Positions 57,480 through 64,000 of a stretch of DNA of 64,000 bases are shown one piece after another (position 1 is the first letter of the stretch; each line of letters starts with the position of its first letter). The notes below the pieces were generated by a model that was not told where the DNA came from, ran no database searches, and saw only the letters and a list, made by a program, of their open reading frames with translations. The DNA comes from Delphinapterus leucas (taxonomy: Eukaryota > Chordata > Mammalia > Artiodactyla > Monodontidae), in NCBI RefSeq assembly GCF_002288925.2, contig NW_022098067.1:3206762-3270761 (forward strand), given 5' to 3'. A program made the translations under genes and the position numbers.

Positions 57480-58746
57480 AGAAACAGTTACCTATTGTGG
57501 TCCTGAAGGGGTGTTTTTATGTGGGAACATCCTTACATAAACTGCATTTGCCCAATGTCTTTGGTGCAAGGGCTGGATTTGATGCTGATGCCAGTCACCT
57601 CTTTCCTCAGGATGTGCTGGCAGCTGTCAACTTGATAGTGGGTGTGGTTGATGTTGGAGGAGCTAGAGCCTGTACAGGGTGTGAGGTGAGACTTGCTCTC
57701 TGCTCAGTGGCAGTCACAGTCTTGTCAGAGGTGGGGTCTGCTCTCACATTGCTGGAGCAGAATCCTTGAGGTTCAGGCTCAAGGTGGCTCTGTTCCCTTT
57801 AAGTGTTTCCTTTTCCTTCTCCCCACACTGGAGTCTTTGTCCTGAAGGAGGGGAGTGCTGAAGTAAGTGAGGTTTGTGTGCTTCCAGTGGTCTGATGTAG
57901 GTGTCTGTGGCTCCTCTCAGACATAGTCCAAGGTAGCATCTTTTCCCCTGTTGTGGACATTCCAGACCTAGTGCAAGGTTATGGCATGGAGCAGATGGGG
58001 CTGGAGCATTCTCTTGGCTGGGACTGGGCATCAGGGCATTGTGGTCATGGGAATTGAAGAGGCTGTGCTGCCCTCAAAAGGTTGAGCTTCTGGGTCACGT
58101 TTCAGTAATCACCAAAAATGGCCACCACTGCCCCACTTAGAGCACACCCCAGAGCCCAGGGGCAGCCTCTGCATTTCTAGATTGAATCATTTCCCAGGAA
58201 CTGGCCTTTCTAGATCCAGTGCCAAGCTGTGGTGTGGAGTGAGTGGGGTCTCACTTTTACTCAGGTTGGTTTGGGGAGTGTGGTGAAGCCACAGCCACTA
58301 AGGCAGACATTTCTCTGTTCTGTCTGGTGGCAAGCCAGCACCCATGCACTGCTCCTCTTGAGTGGAGTTTAGGCTTCTCCAGCCTTTCTTTCTGCCCCAG
58401 TGGTTCTCCATGCAGCCACAGGGTCTTGTCTACTCTGCTTAGGACCCCAGGACTGGGCACCTCAGTCTGTGGTTAGACCCACCCATTTTACCCGGGTGGT
58501 CTTCCTTTTCCTCTTAGTTCTCTCCCAGGGGCAAAGGTCCCAACCTGATGCTTTTTTCCCCCTGTCCTACCAGATTATCTGGAAATGGAGTCTTTCTTAC
58601 AGGCTTGGTTGTTTAGGAATACTTCTGCCAGTTTCCGGTTAATTTTCCATGAGAATTTTTCTACATGTAGATGTATTTTCGATATATTTGTTGGTTTGCA
58701 GGGGGCAGTGAGCTCCACGTCCTCTTACTTCTCCATATTGATCCCC
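57480..58746 (-). promoter_or_regulatory. L1-D 5'UTR
   Basis: A G+C-richer 1.27-kb leader ending at the L1 5' terminus. It shares no obvious regular array with L1-A or L1-B, so it probably comes from a different 5'UTR lineage. The promoter role is inferred from position. Short open frames here on both strands have no domains. Confidence 0.65.
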
Positions 58747-59089
58747 TTCTCTCTTCAATTCTGTTTCTTGATTTTTGCTATGGATACTATGCAGGCACTA
58801 AAAGATTTTAATAGAGTTTATATTTACAATTAATATCAGTGTAATACATTTTTTGCTGGTATTTATTCAAGCGAAGAAAAAAGCTGCATCCCTCTCTTCC
58901 TCCCTATTCTTCTTCCCACATCCCTCCACAACCATCATTTATCTAAGAAAATTCTGTCATGTTTTCTATGATTAGTGGTAAAGATCTTATGTACTTCCTA
59001 ACACTAAACTTAATGTAGATTGTAAATATCTCAATTTACATTTTACTTAATTCTTTCTAACCATTCTCAGCTCACTCCATGGAGACCAG
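58747..59089. other. Unique DNA, nothing recognised
   Basis: No gene or nameable repeat. Confidence 0.4.
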
Positions 59090-59600
59090 TTTTTGCTCTA
59101 CACTTCTGTTTCAAGCTCCTGACTCTCCTTCCACCTTCATACAGCATCCCTTCTAATTACCTTGCTTTTTCTCTTCTACTGTCAGCAAAGTCTTGAAAAG
59201 CAGTAGGAACTCACTGTCTGCATTTTCTCAACTTTCCTTCATTCCTCAGCCTCCTGCAGTTTGATTTTCTCCCCAGCCAAGCAGGTGAACCTGTTCTCAT
59301 GAAGCTTAATGATGGCCTCAACCCAATGGAAACTTTTCAGTATTTACAATTTCAGGCTTCTCTAACACATTAGATTCTGTTGAACACCTTATATGTTTTG
59401 GCATTTTCTATTCCCTTGCCTTCAATATCCCCATGCTCTCCTGAGCATATCGTTGCATAGTTTTGACTGCTTATTCTCTGTTTTCTTGGTGAAATTCTCC
59501 TCCTCTTCCCACTCTGTGATTCTTCCTGTGTTTCCATCCTTAATCTACTTTCCTCCACATGTTCTCCTTGTGTAACCTTATCCATGCTTATGATTTAAGT
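59090..59600 (+). mobile_element. L2 (LINE2) reverse-transcriptase fragment
   Basis: In order, sense strand: 'cattcctcagcctcctgcagtttgattttc', 'gcttaatgatggcctc', 'ttagattctgttgaacacc', 'ttcttggtgaaattctcc', 'tcctcttcccactctgtgattc' parallel the L2 RT coding consensus. No frame survives. It is of the same family and orientation as the L2 at 556-1516. Confidence 0.68.
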
Positions 59601-59669
59601 ACCTAACATTCTTGAAAAAACATAATGATGTCCCACTACCTACAGAATCATCTTCCTATCAGCCACATC

Positions 59670-60150
59670 ACACATATTGAGCTCTTATTATGTGCAGGTC
59701 ATATACTTACAACAAGACCCTCTATATTTTTGACTCATTATTTGCTGTACACTGTTATTACTCTCATTAAATCTTTACTACAGCCCTTCAAGAAAGGGTT
59801 CATTGGGCTTCCCTGGTGGCACAGTGGTTGAGAGTCCACTTGCCAATGCAGGGACCATGGGTTCGTGTCCCGATCCGGGAAGATACCACATGCCGCGGAG
59901 CGGCTGGACCCGTGAGCCATGGCCACTGAGGCTGCGCGTCCAGAGCCTGTGCTCCACAACGGAAGAGGCCACAACAGTGAGAGATCCGAGTACCACCAAA
60001 AAAAAAGGGTTCATTATTCCCATTGCTATAAAGAAACCCAGTGCCAAGCTCAAAGAATGTAAGTAAAATTTCCAGATAACCCTGTTCGTTATTGCAAAGA
60101 CAAGATTGAGAATTGAGGTTTTTCTAACTCCATAATTTATAACCTTTCCA
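59670..60150 (-). repeat. MIR SINE, antisense, split by CHR-2
   Basis: Left half: 'ttgagctcttattatgtgcagg', 'ttactctcattaaatctttactacagccc'. Right half after the SINE: 'tcattattcccattgctataaagaaacccag' and 'gacaagattgagaattgagg'. Together they give a continuous antisense MIR. Confidence 0.72.
59805..60003 (+). mobile_element. CHR-2 SINE, sense, inside MIR
   Basis: Head GGGCTTCCCTGGTGGCACAG, GTGGTTGAGAG, B-box-like GGTTCGTGTCCC and a short A tail. The perfect 12-bp duplication AAAGGGTTCATT lies at 59793-59804 and 60004-60015. Confidence 0.95.
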
Positions 60151-61764
60151 TTATCAATTTTACCTTTGTAGTCTTTATGCTCAAAGGGCTTACATTTTTT
60201 GCTACGTAGCATATATAAAAGTCTGAGATTCAAAGGTCTAAGTCATAAACTACCCCTTCACTGATCCCTGCATAATCATGCCCATTCCAACTTTCAAACA
60301 TTTTTTGTCATGGAAGTGGTGAAGAATTATTCAATGCCTATCAAAACTTAAGTCATGTGTACATCTTTATCATGAAGCCCTCTTTAGATCTTCCTACTAA
60401 TACTGAGTGCCACCTCCCAGTTCTGAACCATTAAAACCATTTTCTTTCAGCCCAAATTCTAGAATGCTTTATTTTGTTACTTCATCATTTCTTAGTTTGC
60501 TTGGGGGAGACCTCAAGTAAAGTTAGAAGCTTGTGGTGATTAAAGACTTGGGCTTTGCTGCAGTACATAGAAAAGTGCTAGCAGAGAACTACTGCTCAAT
60601 AAATATATTCTTAATTTTATTGAATTTAAAGTTGAACTGAATTGCTTTGTGACCCATTTTAATGCTGTAAAATGGGGGGAAGTCTTAGTAATATAAAACT
60701 AATGCTGATTTGCAAGGAAAGCAACAAATGATTGACTATACAAGTCTATAAGAGGAAGTGTTTTTGCAGCTATTCCAAGCTCAGTAAATCAAAAATAGCT
60801 TGCCAGATGTGACTCATACTTTTCTATAAAATTCATCATTTGCTACATTTAAAAAGCAAAGAAAGAATTTTATAAATAGCAGCACATAAAGAAAATTAGT
60901 CCTCTCTTCTATCTATCTATCTACCTAATTAACATCATCTACCTTTAGATTTTCATATTTGTATAAAACACACTTGAGTATGGACATTGAGTTGAGATGA
61001 GAAAATTTTTAATTTCTGAACAAGTAGACTTTAATATATTAAGGATTTGTGATGTTGATTCAATAGCAATAAATGATTGAACTTGGTGACTTTTGAAGAC
61101 TCTTCCAGTTCTATGATTCTGTGATTCTGTTAATGTAGCATTTTTATACCTAGAGGTTAAATATTCAACAAAACTTAAATTCTGGATTAAACTTGATGAC
61201 TTTCAGATGTAGCAAGCTCTACATTGCAACTTGCCAGTCTCTTCATTATCTTTATACTAATTAACATTTATTTAATCCCTCAGATGATAGACCCTCTCCC
61301 CCTACACTGTCTCCTGTCCAGACAAACATCTACTTCACTTCTGTCACAAGAGTATATACCTTGAAAGTAATATTTTCAGTTCAGAATTATCCCATAAAAC
61401 CATTTCAGTTATTAATTTATCTTAGAAACCTAGCCATATGAACCACAGTTTGAAAATACAATCTGTTTGTTTATGTTCTCATATATTGCCCACAGTCATA
61501 TTTTATTACAGTGAATTTCAAAACCTTGGTGTCTGTAAGATTCATGCGGGACGTAAAAATGTATGTTCCTAGTCTCTATTCCTCCCTTCTATCTATCTAT
61601 CTATCTATCTATCTCTCTATCTATCTATCTATCTATCTATTTCCCCAAAAGCTATTAGTTCTTGGGGAAAACTGAGATGTTTCAACTTTTAATAAGCACC
61701 CCGTGCAATTCTGATGTTGCTAATATGATTTTTTTTTCCTGAAACAAACTTTGAGAAACTCTGG
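60151..61764. other. Unique DNA with simple repeats
   Basis: No gene is seen. A faint MIR- or L2-like tail (gtgctagcagagaactactgctcaataaat) lies near 60,570-60,605. TATC repeats are at about 60,908-60,925 and 61588-61640. Confidence 0.42.
61588..61640. repeat. (TATC)n microsatellite
   Basis: About 53 bases of CTAT/TATC units with one CTCT interruption near 61,613. Confidence 0.97.
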
Positions 61765-62143
61765 TCCTTAATATTAACTATTTTATAACATCTTTATTGG
61801 AGTATAACTGCTTTACAATGGTGTGTTAGTTTCTGCTGTGTAACAAAGTGAATCAGCTATATGCATACATATATCCCCATATCCCCTCCCTCTTGCGTCT
61901 CCCTCCCTCCCTCCCTATCCCACCCATCCTGGTGGTCACAAAGCACGGAACTGATCTCCCTGTGCTATGTGGCTGCTTCCCACTAGCTATCTATTTTAAA
62001 TTTGGTAGTATATATAAGTTCATGCCACTCTCTCACTTCATCCCAGCTTACCCTTCCCCCTCCCTATGTCCTCAAGTCCATTCTCTATGTCTACTTTTTT
62101 ATTCCTGTTCTGCCCCTAGGTTCTACAGAACCTTTATTTTCTT

Positions 62144-62641
62144 TTAGATTCCATATATATGTGTTAACATACGATATTTGTTTTTCTCTTTCTGACTTAC
62201 TACACTCTGTATGACAGACTCTAGGTCCATCCACCTCACTACAAATAACTCAATTTTGTTTCTTTTTATGGCTGAGTAATATTCAATTGTATATATGTGC
62301 CATATCTTCTTTATCCATTCATCTGTTGATGGACACTTAGGTTGCTTCCATGTCCTGGCTATTGTAAATAGAAGTGCAATGAACATTGTGGTACATGACT
62401 CCTCTTTTTGAATTATGGTTTGGTCAGGGTATATGCCCAGTAGTGGGACTGCTGGGTCGTATGGTAGTTCTATTTTTAGTTTTTTAAGGAACCTCCATAT
62501 GGTTCTCCATAGTGGCTGCATCAATTTACCTTCCCACCCACAGTACAAGAGGGTTCCCTTTTCTCCAGACCCTCTCCAGAATTTATTGTTGGTAGATTTT
62601 TTGACGATGGCCATACTGACTGGTGTGAGGTGATACCTCAT
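62144..62641 (-). pseudogene. L1 ORF2p C-terminal fragment, longest open copy
   Basis: 165 open codons to the natural ORF2 stop. It contains [55 protein letters not shown] and ends LTHIYGI. In the block corresponding to the Cys/His region, only one of the usual cysteines and none of the usual histidine is seen (compare [15 protein letters not shown] in L1-C), so mutations have accumulated. More ORF2 sequence lies upstream in other frames (62,929-63,198: [16 protein letters not shown]...[14 protein letters not shown]). Not functional. Confidence 0.85.
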
Positions 62642-63479
62642 TGTAGTTTTGATTTACATTTCTCTAATGATTAGTGACGTTAAGCATCCTTTCATGTGTT
62701 TGTTTGCAATCTGTATATCCTCTTTGGAGAAATGTCTATTTAGATCTTCTGCCCAGTTTTGGATTCAGTTGTTTGTTTTATTGATATTGAGTTGCATGTG
62801 TTGCCTGTAAATTTTGGAGGTTAATCCTTTGTCAGTTCCTTCATTTGCAAATATTTTCTTCCATTGTGAGGGTTGTCTTTTCGTCTTGTTGAGGGTTTCC
62901 TTTGCTGTGCAAAACCTCTTAAGTTTCATTAGGTCCATTTGTTTATTTTTGCTTTTATTTCCGTTTCTTTAGGAAGTGTGTTAAAAATGATCTTTATGTG
63001 ATTTATGTCATAGAGTGTTCTGCCTATGTTTTCCTCTAAGAGTTTTGTAGTGTCTGGCCTTACATTTAGGTCTTTAATACATTTTGAGTTTATTTTTGTG
63101 TATGAAGTTAGGGAGTATCCTAATTTCATTCTTTTACATGTACCTGTCCAGTTTTCCCAGCACCACTTACTGAAGAGAAGAGGCTGTCTTTTCCCCACTA
63201 TATATTCTTGACTCCTTTATCAAAGATAAGTTGACCATATGTGTGTGGGTTTGTCTTTGGGCTTTCTATCCTGTTCCACTGATCTATATTTCTGTTTTTG
63301 TGCCACTACAATACTTTCTTGATTACAGTATCTTCGTAGTATAGTCTGAAATCTGGGAGCCTGATTCCTCCAGCTCCATTTTTCTTTCTCAAGATTGCTT
63401 TGGCTATTCAGGGTCTTTTGTGTTTCCATACAAATTGTGAAATTTTTTGTTCTAGTTCTGTGAAAAATGCCATTGCTAT

Positions 63480-63701
63480 TTTTTGTTTTTGTTTTGTTTT
63501 GTTTTTTGCAATGTGCAGGCCTCTCACAGTTTTGGCCTCTCCCTTTGTGGAGCACAGGCTCCGGACACGCGGGCTCAGCGGCCACGGCTCATGGGCCCAG
63601 CTGCTCCGTGGCATGTGGGATCTTCCCGGACCGGGGCACGAACCTATGTCTCCTGCATCGGCAGGCAGACTCTCAACCACTGTGCCACCAGGGAAGCTCT
63701 A
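63480..63701 (-). mobile_element. CHR-2 SINE inside the young L1
   Basis: T-rich (TTTTG) tail at the left; GAGCTTCCCTGGTGGCACAG head at the right. Duplications CCATTGCTAT (63470-63479) and CCATGGCTAT (63702-63711) differ at one base. Because it sits inside a young L1, this SINE must be younger still. Confidence 0.94.
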
Positions 63702-63795
63702 CCATGGCTATCTTGATAGGGATTGCATTGAATCTGTAGATTGCTTTGGGTAGTATAGTCATTTTCACATTGTTGATTCTTCCTTAATATTTACT

Positions 63796-64000
63796 CTTGA
63801 TAACTCTTTTCATGCTGAATAATTTAATTTTACCAGAAAATATCAAATATCACAGAATTTGTTTTAACTTTAGAAATTGTTTTGTGTGCAATGACATGAT
63901 ACTTTTATGATTATAAAGATGCCCTCTTTCAACCCAAAATTATATGCTGAATATTGCATTATGAAATCATGTCGAAATACTCATAAAATTGTTCACAATC
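63796..64000. other. AT-rich DNA to window end
   Basis: Nothing recognised; the sequence is cut by the window edge. Confidence 0.4.

Larger units (their letters stand above)
52660..58746 (-). mobile_element. L1 with both ends (L1-D), internally deleted and twice hit
   Basis: The 3' end is at about 52,660-52,690; the 5' terminus (GGGGATCAATATGGAGAAG on the minus strand) is at 58,746. ORF2 is present to about 55,990 and then jumps directly into the ORF1 region. About 1.9 kb that separates these blocks in L1-B (37,210-39,150) is missing. A CHR SINE (54,881-55,238) and a sense L1 fragment (56,390-57,283) are nested in it. The 5'UTR (57,480-58,746) is G+C-rich but I see no strict tandem array. 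No clear target duplication found. Confidence 0.87.
61780..63780 (-). mobile_element. Young 5'-truncated L1 with TSD, hit by a CHR-2 SINE
   Basis: The 3' end starts at 61,780 (ataacatctttattggagtataactgc). The full 3'UTR and the ORF2 3' half follow up to 63,780. The duplication TCCTTAATATT is perfect over 11 bases (61765-61775 and 63781-63791), and 14 of 15 bases match if extended. Divergence from the related copies at 3,387 and 9,457 is low by eye. It is 2.0 kb including the nested SINE. Confidence 0.93.

Noticed and set aside
57744..58031. 95-codon open frame on the minus strand
   Set aside because: It lies in the L1-D 5'UTR; no domain, and L1 leaders commonly contain such G+C-rich chance frames.

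Overview
This is a stretch of mammalian nuclear DNA, almost certainly from a cetacean or a very close relative. The diagnostic signal is ten copies of tRNA-derived CHR-type SINEs (GGGCTTCCCTGGTGG head, A/T-rich tail). At least seven are the short CHR-2 form typical of whales and dolphins, and most have clean target-site duplications (TSDs). The L1 elements are of the cetartiodactyl type. I find no host protein-coding gene, exon, CpG island, rRNA, functional tRNA or CRISPR array. The window reads as a gene desert or the inside of a large intron. Almost every longer open reading frame lies in an L1, antisense to an L1, or across a SINE.

Layout: 0.6-1.5 kb is an L2 split by a CHR SINE. 1.6-4.7 kb is an old L1 split by a 5'-truncated younger L1. 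6.7-9.0 kb holds two L1 copies with 5' inversions. 9.5-16.2 kb is a long minus-strand L1 with both termini (L1-A): it has a 5'UTR built of a regular 69-bp tandem array, an ORF1 remnant, an ORF2 with an internal deletion of about 1 kb, and a 453-bp solo LTR in its endonuclease region. 16.2-31.9 kb is mostly unique AT-rich DNA with MIR, L1M and SINE copies. 31.9-44.2 kb is a nested L1 stack: an ancient L1 hit by a full-span L1 (L1-B), which was itself hit by a 5'-truncated L1 (L1-C). Both joins are proved by matching TSDs. 45-52 kb is mostly unique with MIRs and SINEs. 52.7-58.7 kb is another minus-strand L1 (L1-D) with internal deletions, a SINE and a sense L1 piece carrying a perfect hairpin. 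59-64 kb has an L2, a MIR split by a SINE, and a young truncated L1 hit by a SINE.

All L1-encoded proteins seen (ORF1p RNA-binding protein; ORF2p endonuclease/reverse transcriptase) are broken by frameshifts, stops, deletions or insertions, so no copy looks autonomous. The SINEs are non-autonomous and rely on L1 machinery; their TSDs and A-rich tails fit L1-mediated insertion. All six longest L1 copies lie on the minus strand. I found no previously undescribed gene system. The most interesting structures are the L1 5'UTR tandem arrays, the nested insertion history, and repeated fold-back rearrangement at one site in L1.
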